The notes under the pieces are model-generated. The model was not told where the DNA came from. It did not search any database and saw only the letters and a list, made by a program, of their open reading frames with translations. Below are positions 20,653 to 33,157 of a stretch of 64,000 bases of DNA, in pieces. Location of the stretch: assembly GCA_022496805.1 (NCBI GenBank), contig CM040085.1, positions 15,963,811 to 16,027,810 of the forward strand. The letters are read 5' to 3'. A program made the position numbers and the translations under genes. This DNA comes from Pohlia nutans (lineage: Eukaryota > Streptophyta > Bryopsida > Bryales > Mniaceae). The first letter of the stretch is position 1; every line of letters begins with the position of its first letter.

Positions 20653-23600
20653 TTATGTAAGATCCTCTTCGTTCAAGTTGGTATCACTCGACTCCCCGGG
20701 CAAAATAGCTTTAAGCTCACCCATCGGCAACTGTTTAGCTAGCCTTACGATCTGCAAACGACACCCACCAACAACGATTCAGGTTATGGAAACCACCTGT
20801 AAATTACAGTATCATAAAAACTACAGTGTGAATCACTTAAGTCCACGACGTTTTACTGATAATGTTGGTTTTTACTTGAAGGTATACACGAGGTCTTACC
20901 AATTCTTACTCCTCATGTTTACTGTAGCGAAAGAATTCTTCAAAAAAAGAGTAGATGCGATCAATTCAAAAATACAGTGGATTTGGAGCTTTGAGTATCG
21001 AGGCAAGGGTAAATGACCTAATTTAATCCTCATCCTAGATTTCCAAGAGGTGTCTAACCGATAATTCTCATGATCAAAATCGCTGTAGGTCCCGATAATT
21101 ATCCACTAGGAGTTTCTACCCGCCTACAGTATATTATGCAACCAGTGGAGTTGGTTGTATGCTCACTGGCACAGTTTCTCTACCTCAGGTTGGCTACTGC
21201 TTTCAGATCTTGACCACAACTTGCTTAAGTAGCAAATTAATACGGGGGGAAATAACTCCCAAAAAAGGGTGTTGTTTTCGACACTCTTTTTGACATTGTT
21301 TTCAACACTTTAGTTTTTCGACGTAAGGTGTAAAAAAATTGTCGGAAAGAGTGTCAAAAACAACACCCTTTTTTGGTAGTGAATGGGAATGTTCAGAGAT
21401 TAACATGCAAAAGTGAGTATACAACCAAAGGTGGAATAAGCACGGAAGAATTTGCCACAAACAATATTTGGGGTTTTGATTGTGTCTTACCATGTGATCT
21501 AGATGGGGAATGACAAAGCTTGACGCGACCACATGCCTTATCTCATCTGCGCTCCCCTCATTATATGCTGATAGAAGCTTTTCAGCAGTTTCACCTTGGT
21601 CGCTTCTGTAAAATGCATCCACCCTGCAACCCCTCCCCATTTCTATGACGGTTTCTGTAACATAAATGATATTTTGCAAACTTATCTCAGACATTTAAAG
21701 CAGGCTATTTGCGCATATATTCCCCTAAAACATATGGCCAAGAAGAATCAACGATTACACAAGTGATGAGATAGACCATGGTTTACAGCAGATAGGAAAC
21801 GGACTGAATAGAAGGATATTAGCAAACCAACAACAAATCCAAGATGTATGGAGTGCACGCAGGAAAATATCTTCAGAATCTGTAAAAAGGGAATCTGAGA
21901 ACATACTGAGAACAATCATTGTAGCATTGTTGTGCTTGCTTCAAATCTTCATCGTACATATGAACTATGATAGCACTGAGGTAAGCCTGGAGTTCACACC
22001 ACAAACTAAGGACTCAGAGTGCACAATCAAATTTCAAGTACCAAAACTGACAAGCAAATTTGTTAACAGGTTGAAAGACTTTTTGCAGAGTTCAAATAGT
22101 TCCATACACAAACAGAAACTTCTGCAAACTATACAAGATGGTTTCTACTTGCAGAATCAAAAGGGCACGACAAATATGTAAGCTTGAATACTGCTAGTCC
22201 AAAAACAAATCTCAAAACGTGCTAGTATTATAAAATATTAACTCTTGAACACTCCACGATTCCCTCTACAGCAAATGTAATTTCAAGCATTCAAAATGAT
22301 CGCATAATTGTTTTCCTAAGAAAATCAATGGACAATTTGGCGATTAGTGATGGATTTTATACAATCATCGTTTATTCCAAGAAGCAAAAAATGACTATTT
22401 CGGCAAGAAAAAAAATGCCTACTCACTTTACACTGGCTCTGAGTGGCATGGCATTTGTCTGCTGACTGGCCCCATCTCACAAGCACTGCTGCCGCATCCT
22501 TAAACCTTCAACAATTTAAAACAGCTGTTATAAAAGAAGCCCAGGGAATCAAATAAGGACTAGTTAACACGACAAGAATGCCAAGATCTAACCCTAATTC
22601 CAAAAATTTGTTGATATTGAGACTTATGCAATGTTCTCTAACGTATTGGTCTCTGTTGTGCGGACCTTCTTAGTGCTATGTTGCTTCACATTGCATTGAA
22701 TATGAAGTGACTGTTATTTACAATAATATTTCATAGTTAGTAGAACTACACCAGATCAAACCCTTGAATGCCATGGGCGGATAGATAAGAAACTAATAGA
22801 TCTCGTATATCATATTGTGTCAGGCACTTGGAGAATCACATGGTACGCCAAAAGATAGATGAGGCATCAAGCTGAATGCATATTGCGCAAATTGATGCAC
22901 CATTCAGAGCCTAGAGCAAAGATCTCATTCTTGGTGACACTTTCAATGCAGTAGTAAGAATACCTATGAAGCTTGATGTAAAGATTGACTGCTGCACGAT
23001 ACGTGTCGAAGGCCATCTGCTCACGACCGTCCTCCTCGAGCATCGCACAAGCATCTAAGTACATCTTGACTGCAACTTCCGGTTTTTCATCTTCCACTGC
23101 CCTGGACAAGGGACCAATGTAAGCCATCAAATCAAATCACGCCTCAAACAACTGAGAAAACATGAGCGCTAGACTGAATATAATCAGAAGGGAGGTCAAT
23201 ACCGGGCACCTCTGCCAAGCACATCAGCACTGGGCTGCACTTTCCCACAGTGCAGAAAAAGTTCGCTGGCTTTCCTATAGGAATCAACCGTCTCATCGAT
23301 ACAACCAAGCTCTTTTGCAAGGGCGCCTACCGACTCCATATGTTTTCCTGCAGCCCACGGTCTGGAACAATCCAGCAGGTTAAGGGCATGCATGCTTCCA
23401 TGAGAAACATAAAGGAAGGCGCTAGAGTGGCATACAAAAACATATCAACCCAAAGCCTCCAGTCTCAGGCTACGAAACATACTCACTGCAGTTCCTCACA
23501 TCAGTGATTATTGCTGGAAGGCAAAAACAGAAGCCGGGATCGAAACTAAAGTTTCAAACCCTAGTATTCAATCTCGCAATACCTGGAACTGGAAAACAAA

Positions 23601-24309
23601 AGCAATACAACTAAATGTCAACCATTCAGCTGGTACTGTAGTTGTCCGTGCGCCTCAAAAATTTGAACGGCCATGCCAAATATCTCACAACGATCCAATC
23701 CGTATATTTGAACTTGCGATGAAAATAGTACGATGCCCTGTCTTCGTCTCAATGCTCCTAAGACACATGTAGCATAACCGATCGATTCTTCGTCGATTTA
23801 CTATGCGTTATAGAGGATACGATGATAATTTCTCTTGACCGATCGCAGCTTTCTCGTAGCAAATCTTTGCTTCCTCGGGCATCTTAGCCAGCTTAAATGC
23901 AGACGCTGTCCAAAGAGCGACCAGCACGAATTTAGGTTCAAAAACAGCTGCGGGAGAATTTACGTATCTATGATTATTGCAAAAGGACACGCACGACTCA
24001 AAACCCTAAACCGCAAGAAGTGAAGGCACGATCCGTCACCTGCTTGCTCATAGAGAGGAGTGGCAGCAGCCCAGTCAGACGACCAATTGAAGAGGCTAAG
24101 CTTCGTCCTGCGCAAGCAAAGAGAGATGAGGTCAGGAGGGGGCGGAGGTGGCAGCAGCAGCAAGATACGTGAATTGACGAATCGATTGGAAGAAGAATCA
24201 GAGGAAGCGCTACTCACAACTTGTCGGCTTGGCGGAGGAGCTGATGGGCGGGGAGCAGGCGAGGGTCCCCGTGGGACGAGGAGGAGCCCGGCTTGTTGGA
24301 GTCCGCCAT
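20653..24309 (-). CDS. gamma-SNAP (soluble NSF attachment protein gamma)
   Basis: Nine exons on the minus strand: 24309-24218, 24107-24040, 23905-23821, 23361-23203, 23101-22964, 22505-22427, 21986-21907, 21623-21491 and 20751-20653. The phases fit throughout and give 310 residues. The protein starts MADSNKPGSSSS and ends NLNEEDLT. The all-helical TPR-like SNAP fold is recognised from LFNWSSDWAAATPLYEQAA, the SSPWAAGKHMESVGALAKEL block, AMLEEDGREQMAFDTYRAA, RFKDAAAVLVRWGQSADKC and AEKLLSAYNEGSADEIRHV. SNAPs recruit the NSF ATPase to SNARE complexes after membrane fusion; the gamma form is the divergent paralogue. The C-terminus is longer than in animal forms and acidic. A CACTA-type MITE sits in the intron after exon 8. 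Promoter side faces the tRNase Z gene. Confidence 0.93.
21251..21381. mobile_element. CACTA-type hairpin MITE in a gamma-SNAP intron
   Basis: The right end, inverted, reads CACTACCAAAAAAGGGTGTTG. The left end carries the matching CCCAAAAAAGGGTGTTG, its outermost bases having drifted. The arms extend through GACACTCTTT / AAAGAGTGTC, so most of the 131 bp can fold back. The CACTA start suggests an En/Spm-type MITE. Confidence 0.5.
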
Positions 24310-26227
24310 GGCCACGATCGAGTGAGAGACAGGGCAGGTCGGAGCTGCTGCTGTTGCTTCTCCTCCTTCTCCTTTCTTCTTCTTCTTCGTGCAACGACAG
24401 AAACAAGTCTGCTGACCTAATCAGAATCGGAAGAAGGAGGTGATGATATTCAACAATAACTTCGTCGTCGTCGTCGTCGTCCCGTGTGCAGCATCAACAC
24501 CTGTGTCTTCTGTCTGTTGCAACAGGGCCAAATGCCCACGGTGTTGTTCTCGGAGAGAGACGCGATGCTCCTTCACTAATTACACCAGAAAGTGCAATTA
24601 GTGTGGGTTATACCGCGTACACGGATTTACAGGGGAGTATCCGCAGCCGAGACCCTTAAAAGCACCCTTCAAAGTACAGTTTCATCTAACCGTCAGGGTT
24701 CTCAGGGTCAGCAGCTCATGCTTAGTATTAAAAAAAAAATCGATGTGGTGTAAACATTTTCTAGGATTTTGTGCATACTCTCAAATTTTCTTTTTTTCAC
24801 CATAAAAAAAGACTTTTTTGTGAATAAATTAATTTCCTCAAAATTTAAGTTTCTCTTTTCATGATTATTTTTGCCAATCTTCATGCCCAGTTACGGTATT
24901 TCAATTTCAAAAGACCCAATCATACTCTATGTGTACACGATATATAGTTAATGGACCAATCACTACCCTCACCAATCACTAGTCTCTGTTGTGCGAACCC
25001 TCTTGTTGGATTTTTATTGAGTCGATCACGATGTTCAGGTACATAAGGCAAGGTTACCAAAAGTAGTTAAGTCATGGAAGCATGTGGGCTAGAAGGCTCA
25101 ACAGTTAGTGCCATGTGGAGGCATCATGATACCTCTCGGGTCTAAGCAATTTGACAATTTGAGCAATTGTTCATTGTTCATTTGTAGCATTTGACATTTA
25201 TATTGGTAAACTCGAGTGAAAATGGTCCTTAGTACTTACTAGGTAAACATCTCGAGTTGGATGCTCCAACCAGAAATCTAAGCGCAAGGTTCCTTCGGGT
25301 TGCCCTCCATTTCATCCCATGTCCTTTAAGGGTTAAATAACCAAGAAGCCAAAATTGTGCTTTGTTTTGTTTATTAACATTTTGAGTAGGTATTAGAGTT
25401 TTATGTAAAGTAAACACACGTGATCTTGTCTTTTGCTTGGAATTTGCTTACTATAAATAAACTATACTATTAACATTTGACACCAACAGCCAAACAATTA
25501 GCTTTGGGTGATCTTGAGGCCGAAGTGGGGTACAATGAGATTTCACCATAGGAATACAAGTGCGGTTTGCGAGCTCTTCTCTTGCATTGGAAAGGTAACA
25601 TGTTCGAATCTCTCTAGCAACGTAGAGTGTTGTGATTGGTTTTAAAAACCGGAGGCAAAACTCATTATTGCTATCTTTGAAGCTTAAAAAACCAACTTTG
25701 CCTTGTCTTTCCTCTTCTAGTTAAATTTTGCTAAACTTTACGCATAATACTATTATATGAACCTCCTTTTGTTCGAATTGATTTGTCTTTTGCCCAATAC
25801 ATATAATACTCTTCATTAATTTTAGTGATAGAAAATTTAATTCTATCTAAATTGTATTTTTCACAATAGAGTTATTCGTAAAGTCAAGGATGGTAGCCCC
25901 TCTGCAACACTGAGTTTTCAAACTTCAATTAGAAATCGTCAATCACGAAGAGCCAAGTGCTTGCTTTGGGCAAGCATGTGGGTTGGTGCGGGGGGCATGT
26001 TGCTTGGGGCACGTGTAGATATCTTGGTGGAAACTTGAGTGTGCATTGAGGGAGCTTCTCTAGCTTTGGGAAAATGCCATGTTGGAATCTCCCTGACAAC
26101 GCAGTGAGTTTTGATTGATCGAAAAAAAAGGAGCCAAAACTTGTTTTCAAACTAAAATACTAGTTTTCTCGACTTTTAAGGATAACTCCAATATGATTGA
26201 TTGAATTTGAATCCTTGGTCCTTTTAG
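24310..26227. other. Head-to-head spacer of gamma-SNAP and tRNase Z
   Basis: This spacer carries the promoter of gamma-SNAP at its left side. A (CGT)n-like run lies near 24463-24480. No further gene was seen. Two related stretches (about 25560-25680 and 26040-26165) share GTTCGAATCTC- and GGAGCCAAAAC-like strings and could be copies of a short interspersed element. Confidence 0.4.
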
Positions 26228-26240
26228 GATTAGGGGTTCT
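25320..26240. repeat. Degenerate TTAA-type element or SINE-bearing repeat
   Basis: GTCCTTTAAGGGTTAA (ending 25336) is a right-end type sequence. The string GAATCCTTGGTCCTTTTAGG at 26211-26230 resembles the right end of the element at 19046-19284. The middle (25740-25870) resembles the interior of that element. The boundaries are unclear. Confidence 0.35.
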
Positions 26241-26470
26241 GTTCCTCCTCCGCTCATTCAGCTGCTCGTGTGCGTGTTGGCTGGTCTGTTGCGTACTGGC
26301 GTTGTTTTGAGCCTGGGATTTCGGAGCGTGAGATTCAGTTCTTATGCGGTGTTGTCATGTTCGTCCTGAATGCGCCTCTGTAATCTTCACGTGAATTTTG
26401 GCATGTTGAGACGAGCTCTTGATGTCTGGATCGGGGGTTTGAGGGTTGGAGGTTCTATCTGACACTGCGC
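26228..26470 (+). promoter_or_regulatory. 5' flank shared with the NO VEIN-like gene
   Basis: This stretch directly upstream of the tRNase Z coding region shares blocks in the same order with 37450-37690, directly upstream of the NO VEIN-like gene. Examples are TTCAGCTGCTCGTGTGCG and GAGCT(C/G)TTGATGT(C/G)TGG followed by GG-TTT-AGG-TT. It may be a duplicated promoter or 5' untranslated region, or a repeat that donated both. Function is inference. Confidence 0.5.
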
Positions 26471-26492
26471 GCGACTGCATGAGCTTGAGAAC

Positions 26493-29400
26493 TTGATACG
26501 GGTTCTTCCGCTCTTCGTCGCCACACTCTCTTCCTCGACCGCCATCAACAATCTCCCCATCGCAGGCATCGATTCAATGCTCTCTGCTCGCGCGTTTGCT
26601 GCGTCGTCCCTCCTGCAAATCTCCTTCCGTTTCCCTCGTCCGTTCTGCAAATCCCCAAACCTCTTCTGCAAATTCCATGACCACTTGCCCCGGAACATGG
26701 CCACCCAATTGACCCCTGAACAAACCCTAAAGCCCGTCATGGCCATGGCCAACTCCAAGAAACTTGGCCGCTGCTCCACTGGCGCCCTGGAAATCGACGG
26801 CTTCTCCCTCGAAGGCGTCTCCGTCGGCGGCCAGGAGACCTGCGTCTTGCTCCCCGCCTTCAAAATTGCCTTCGACATCGGCCGCTGCCCTCAACGTGCG
26901 GTCTCGCACGACTTTTTGTTCATCTCCCATGCTCATATGGATCACATTGTCAGTATCCATTCCCTCCTCCCTTGAATCTCATTCTTAGGGTTCCAGACAT
27001 CCTGCGATGCCAGTATGGCTCCTCTAGGATTTTGTGGAGTTTAGGGTTTAGGGTCTTTCGTGGCATTGCGCGTCTCATGGGTTGGCTGCAGTGATTTTAT
27101 TTTTTTCTGTCAGGAGCATGTATGCTACTTTTCCATGGCTTGAAGAGCAATCCAGGCTCCTTGGATGCTCTTTTCATATTAATATATAAGTAATAGCAGG
27201 GTAATACACATGTGCTACCTGGGTGTTAATTAGGCAATACATGGGTGATACGTAGGTTTAGGAGGGCTACACATCTTAATTCCATGTAGGAAATCTGGCT
27301 GTTATCCCTTCTTTCTTTCTTTTTCAAAAATCCTTTGTATCAATTAGCCAGCCCAAATTTTATGTAGCAATTAGGCTAAAACAGTCACTGGTTGGCTGTT
27401 GTCGTGCAGGGAGGTATCTGCATGTATGTAGCGACCCGTGGTCTTTTCAAGATGAAGCCTCCCACAATTATTGTGCCGAAATGCCTCAAAGCTACAGTGG
27501 AGAAGCTTTTCGATGTACATAGAGAGCTTGATGGATCGGAATTGAAACATCAGCTGATAGGCTTGGATGTAGGTATGCTCTCTTTTTTTATACTTGATTA
27601 CTGGGAGGAGTAGCGATGGATTAAGTCAGGTGATTGGAATGCTGCTTAATTACTGCCGTTCCTTTTTCCCCAACGTCTTGATCATCTGCTCAACGCTGAC
27701 CTGCAGATTGGTGAAGAATTCGACATGGGAAAGAATTTGGTTGTGAAGGCTTTTAAGACGTATCATGTAGTCCCAAGCCAGGTCTTGCCCCTTTTTGAGC
27801 TCCTGCCCTTTAAATATTGCTTGCGATTTGATTTTCCATTCCATTATTTGTTAGACTATTCTCACATTCCTGAGAACTATATGGCTGTTAATGGACATTT
27901 ACTGATATACGTGCCTTGTAAGAGCACATGTACTCGCTTATATATATTTCTGTATAGATCCTCGCTACAAACTTGTTGCAACGATGGCCCTTAATCTTTC
28001 TAGGTGATCCCAGTACGCATTTTATAGATGGTTTACCATGTATGTTGCAGGGATATATCGTGTATTCGGTGAAAAACAAGCTAAAACCTGAATATATAGG
28101 TCTTCCAGGAGAGGAAATAAAAAAACTAAAAATGTCGGGTGTGCAGGTGAGTTTCTTGATGTGAATTTCGTTACCTTTGGCTCTCTAGATTTTACCTGAA
28201 ACTTTCTTTTTCTGCTTCATGAGGTGGATGCTCTTGAGGATACAAATAGAGTAGTATTGGTGCCAGGTAGTTTTGACCACGTTTTCCTTACATGATACTG
28301 GAATTTTGTAGATTACAGACACCATCAGGGTATCAGAGGTGGCCTTCACTGGAGACACGACAACTGATTTTATATTGGACGAAGCCAACATTGATGCTTT
28401 ACAAGCCAAGCTTCTAATCATGGAAGTGTGTATTCTTTGAACCTGACCTTCGTAATTTGGGCCATACATGAGGAGAATTATATTATTTCTATGGACACGA
28501 GGAATTCTGGCACTTGAATATCTGTCAAGAATGCGTCTCTAGTATACATATGATGTCCAGTGTGATTCCGGTTATGTCCTTGTGGTTTACTGGTATGCTT
28601 AACTCCCACCAGTCTTATTGCTGGAAATGTAAATTCCTTTTAACTTAAAACAGAAGTCTCCTTTTCTAAAACCAGTATTCAATCTCAGCAACTGCCTTTT
28701 TTGTCTTATTAAATGGAATGGAGGGCCGCATCACAACTTGGCTTATTTGTTGCATCTTTTCAACTTTCTGATGTTGAGAGTTGGAAATCAAGTGATGTAA
28801 GTATCTGGACTCTCGTTCAATGCAGACCACGTTCTTGGATGCTGCTGTCACAATCGAACATGCCCGGGAATATGGACATACCCATTTATTTGAGGTACAA
28901 CTTCTTTACGTTGCTAAATAATCGAGCACTAGAAAGTGACTGCATCATCTTGTAATTTTCTTTACTGCGTTGGTATGCTCTATTAGCTTAGGTGACGAGA
29001 AACAATTTTCAGGAGCTAGGCTCATGTAATGCACGTTGATTGATCATGTGCTCTGATAAAATTTTAGTTGTGTTGTTTGTAACTTTCACTCAGCAAGCAG
29101 ACGAGCTTGTCAAGCAAGCAAGTTTTTGTACTGACAGCTCCTTTTGGAATTTTCAGGTTCTGAAGTATGCAGATAGGCTTCAAAATAAGTCTATTCTTTT
29201 TATACATTTCTCTGCACGTTATAAACGGGAGGTAAGAGGCTATGTCTTTACCATCTCATCTTAATCCGATGATGCCTACTGCGTGCCTCTTTCATAAGTT
29301 GAGCTCCTGCTTTACATCCTTCCTTTGTTTGTTTCAGGAAATTTTGAAGGTTGTTGAGGAGCTTCCACCACCATTGCAAGGTCGCGTGGCAGCTCTTACA

Positions 29401-29502
29401 GAAGGTTTTCAAGTGAAGGCTTCTTTTTGCGACAAAAGTTTTCATCATGGATTTTTTTCTTTGCTTTTACATTCTGGTCGGTGGTGGAATATATGCAAAT
29501 GA
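26493..29502 (+). CDS. Short-form tRNase Z (tRNA 3'-processing endoribonuclease)
   Basis: Eight exons: 26493-26948, 27410-27568, 27707-27781, 28051-28146, 28312-28425, 28826-28894, 29157-29231 and 29338-29502. All are in phase and give 402 residues. The metallo-beta-lactamase motif FISHAHMDHIGG is formed across the first junction. KPPTIIVPKCLKATVE, LDIGEEF, KAFKTYHVVPSQGYIVYS, the GDTT motif, EHAREYGHTHLFE and FIHFSARY follow in family order. The enzyme cuts 3' trailers from tRNA precursors. The first ~70 residues are rich in Ser, Arg and Phe and look like an organelle transit peptide, as in plant TRZ2; a later ATG near 26577 or 26697 could give a shorter form. The C-terminus after LTEGF (about 30 residues) is not family-like and stops 6 bp from an LTR remnant. 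It may be an unspliced GTGAAG donor or an acquired tail. Confidence 0.92.
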
Positions 29503-29508
29503 CGCATA

Positions 29509-29683
29509 TGTATGAGAACAAGTGAAGTATATTCAACAGTAAAGAATGAGTACAATGGAGGCTGATACTTATAGTTAGTATGAGCGGAATGAATGAATGA
29601 TAACTGAAGACTAAGTGGCATTGTTGTGGAGGCGCAGCCCTAACTACGTTCAGTGTGGTCGTGACCTAAGCACTGTACCAACA
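29509..29683 (-). mobile_element. LTR remnant with polypurine tract, minus orientation
   Basis: On the plus strand the segment runs TGTATGAGAACA..GTACCAACA and is followed by CCCCCCCTCAATCCC. On the minus strand this reads as GAGGGGGGG (polypurine tract) + TGTTGGTAC.. , the usual start of a plant copia 3' LTR. The other LTR and coding domains were not found, though about 350 bp of possible internal DNA continue to 30060. The LTR edge is only 6 bp from the tRNase Z stop codon. Confidence 0.5.
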
Positions 29684-30501
29684 CCCCCCCTCAATCCCTA
29701 CTTGTGACAAACGCGAGAGGGAAAACAAAATAACTTAGCATTCTATATGATCCAAGATTCAACACTTCTCATTTTAAGCCGTAAGTCAACTGCACCGTAT
29801 ATGAGTGGCATGGAGTCATTGCTGCCATGTGTGGATTGTGGTCTGTGAGTCCAGCTTGGAAGCTTTCAAGTAGAGATAACCTTGATCTTTACGACATAAC
29901 GTGTGGCGCATGCTGACATGTGTCAAGACCCATAGGTGCAATCGATCAGGTTGATAGATAAATATCCCTACTTTGTGAGTTTTGTAGAACACAACATGCG
30001 CATGACTTGTCGTGAGTCGTGATGTGGGTTCAAGAAGATTAGGTTCAAAAAGAAAATTTGACACTTAACCATTGCCACTTAACCATTGCCACTAACACTA
30101 TCATATACCTAATTTAAAAATGTCTCAATTTGTACATTTTCATCTAGTAAAACCTCATGTTCCTCTATGCATGTTGTGCATCATGCACATGTCTTATTTG
30201 TGACCTTTCAAGTTCAAGATGTGATGATGATCACATTAGAATGAATGTTTTATTGTGCATCGAGAGACAATGACAAATGATTTATTATAATAAGTTCAAT
30301 TCTTTGAAAAGCTGCAAATAGATATTATAAAACGTTTTAGGCATTCAATCAAAGATTCTCTACACAATTATGTAGAATGTTTTGTAATTCTTTTTTTTGA
30401 AAGGATTTAGTTACCAAACTATATCTTTGAACATGATAGTGCAATTGGTTTGTCAAAACTTCACTACAATTTATGTTGCAAAATTTGAATAGGTGACAGC
30501 T
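29684..30501. other. Probable retroelement internal DNA and spacer
   Basis: No protein domain was recognised. The first part probably belongs to the element whose LTR lies at 29509-29683; the rest is AT-rich. Confidence 0.35.
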
Positions 30502-31312
30502 TTAACCCTTTAGTGCCTAGCAAGCCAGATTATGGTCATTGCAACGTCGGAAATGCAAATAACAGAGAATCCGTGAAGAATTGGAACTTTAGTTCTGAAG
30601 TTCAGATTTGCGCACATACATTACGCACCTTCCAGAAAAAGAAATTTTCAATTTGGAATTGTACAACTATCAAAATATCTATCAACAGAACGCAAAAATA
30701 CTGTAAATACTTGAAAATACAGTAAATACTTACAAATACAACATATGTATTGTGTAGTATTTCTTGTGTTTGGAAGTTTGTTATCTTGTTTTATTTTTTT
30801 GGATTGTGTTCTCTTCTTCATCTTCTATTAGTGTGTGTAATCCGATCTTGACTAATGTACCCACTCCTGTCAATTTTCAACGTATAAAATTTTGTCCTAA
30901 ACCGTACATGGACAAGTCACTTTCACTTATAAATCTCACAATAATTATGTGTGAGTCTATTTTTGATATGAAAGATTGCAACGGAGAGGTGTTGACATAG
31001 GGCATAGCTGAACGTCTTTGCTTTTATTTTTGAAAATTTACCTCAAATTCTATTTAACTTTGAAGTCACACACCCCCCAAAATCTCGTTTTTGAGCGTGC
31101 ATTATATAGTTCAAATACATACTATAATCTTCCGATCCCACCATCGGATGATTCTCAAATTCTAATAAAATGTGTGCTCTCGAGTTGAGAATAGAATTGT
31201 ACAGTTACTTTCTAATTTAACCCATTCTATTTTTGGTAGTCTCAACCACAGTGGAAAAACCCACTGAAATCCAGAGTTGTCTGCTACAGTACCCTAGGCA
31301 CTAAAGGGTTAA
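30502..31312. mobile_element. TTAA-type element, copy 1 of an 0.8-kb family
   Basis: The ends are perfect inverted repeats of TTAACCCTTTAGTGCCTAG, with TTAA on each side. The 811-bp interior aligns along its length with the element at 49943-50746, for example at AGAATCCGTGAAGAATTG and TTGTGTTTGGAAGTTTGTTA. No transposase frame is present. It is non-autonomous and present at least twice in this window in the same orientation. Confidence 0.8.
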
Positions 31313-31812
31313 CCATAAAGTGAATTTTTTTACTTTGGCAATGATGTATTTTTAAACCGAATGATGTGTCTATTGATGTTTCCAACATATGTGTTCAATA
31401 TAGTTGAAAAATTCTTTGCTTAGTATTTTATGATCAACTATTATATAAAACAATGAACACAATAAGATTTTAAAAACATAATAAAATAGATTCTTTTGAA
31501 ATTGCATTAGAATATTAAACATTTTGTTGTGCAGCACGCAATCGTTTTTTCACATTGAACTCCATTATTTAAAAAGGTACAAACAAGGAAACACTTCAAA
31601 AAAATAAAAACATTTCAAGAGACAAAATAAAAAATGTTAGGAAATAACCCCCATGGATGTACTCTTTATAAAACCCTGGAATCACAAGTGTTCATGATCC
31701 CCTTTTGTTTTTTGTTGGGTGTGGAATATTCCACACCATCTACTTTAGAGCCAAAGCAGAGACAATGCATGCTATTAAATGTTATGATGGTGTTAGCCAT
31801 TTCATTCTTATT

Positions 31813-32083
31813 CTCGGGGGGTGCACTGTACTAAATATGTACGAGTATACGTGAGTGCACAGAAGGGGTATTAATTTAAACAGTACCGTATTACGTATAC
31901 ATACAATAAACACATTTAGAACTGAAAATATTCACGTATACTTACACTAAACATATTTTTAAAACGAAATAAATCTGTATACAAAGGTATTTTAGACATA
32001 TAGCCTCTCGTATATAGGGGGTTTTTAGAAGGAGTCATGAACGCACGTGATTCTCAAACATAATGTAGAGTGCACCCCCCGAG
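31813..32083. mobile_element. MITE with GGGGGTGCAC ends and 8-bp target duplication
   Basis: The left end is CTCGGGGGGTGCACT and the right end is its inverse (GTGCACCCCCCGAG). Perfect TTCTTATT octamers flank the element (31805-31812 and 32084-32091). Two further copies lie at 36773-37007 and 61622-61891, with strong similarity across the whole length. An 8-bp duplication fits hAT-type transposases, but the terminal sequence is not a standard hAT end. Confidence 0.8.
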
Positions 32084-32395
32084 TTCTTATTAGTATCCAT
32101 AACCTAAATATATGTAAGCAATTAACTTGCCAAGAATAAAACAAAAATTGCCATTGGCAAGAGAGTTGCCATTTTTGAAAATGCCACAGCTTTGATAATC
32201 TTATTACTCCTAGCTAATTAACCATGTTACAATATGTTACCGTTAGCACATATCGTTATAATTATATTATATATATTGTTAGCACATATAAGTTACATAT
32301 TGCATACATGTTTAGCACATATTATTATATTGATATCATATATATATCGTTAGCACATATTGTTATAATTATATTATATATATCGTACGATATGC

Positions 32396-32891
32396 TTAAC
32401 CCTTAAGCGTCCCTAGTTTTTTTGGGCTTAAAGTTTTTAGATACAAGCCCAATGTATCTTAAAAAACTTTAAGCTCAAAAAGCAGAAGTGTCCAAACTAG
32501 ACCCATGCACTAAAATGACTCCCAAACATTCATAACAACATAGATTGACATGAAAAATTTACCATGATAACTAGATTTTAAGGGGAATTCAACCTAATAA
32601 GTTTTATTGAAATCAGACATGGTATGAAGGAGATACAAGCCCCCAAAGTTGCAGCCACCAAAATGCACAAAAACTGTCCAAAAAGGAGATACCTACTTTC
32701 AAATGATCACCAAAACTTCAATACATCTTGGATTGATTTGAAATTTTTACCACACATTCCATACATCATGCGGTTTGTTTTTCCAAAATTTCACAAAAAT
32801 ATGTCACTTTTTGCAAAAGTTACAGCTCTTCAAAGGTGAATGTACCCCAAAAAACGTCCAAAATATGGACGTCGGGACAATTAGGGGTTAG
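32396..32891. mobile_element. TTAA-type element, short inverted relative of 36059-37120
   Basis: The left end is TTAACCCTTAAGCGTCC; the right end, inverted, is TAACCCCTAATTGTCC, with its last TTAA base changed to G. Positions 32540-32891 are nearly identical to the reverse complement of the first ~360 bp of 36059-37120. The palindrome GACGTCCATATTTTGGACG lies just inside the right end. The element is a shortened, inverted copy of the longer one. Confidence 0.75.
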
Positions 32892-32898
32892 CATAATT

Positions 32899-32901
<3 letters not shown>

Positions 32902-32982
<81 letters not shown>
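32902..32982. repeat. (AT)n microsatellite, about 80 bp
   Basis: About 40 uninterrupted AT units begin 10 bp outside the TTAA-type element. Confidence 0.95.
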
Positions 32983-32986
<4 letters not shown>

Positions 32987-33075
32987 CAATGGCCCTTTGT
33001 CCGGTGGGCACTGGCTCATTGTCAAGACGAACAGACACTTTATTCACGCCGGCCTCGAAAGAGGACCGGAGTTCA

Positions 33076-33077
<2 letters not shown>

Positions 33078-33157
<80 letters not shown>

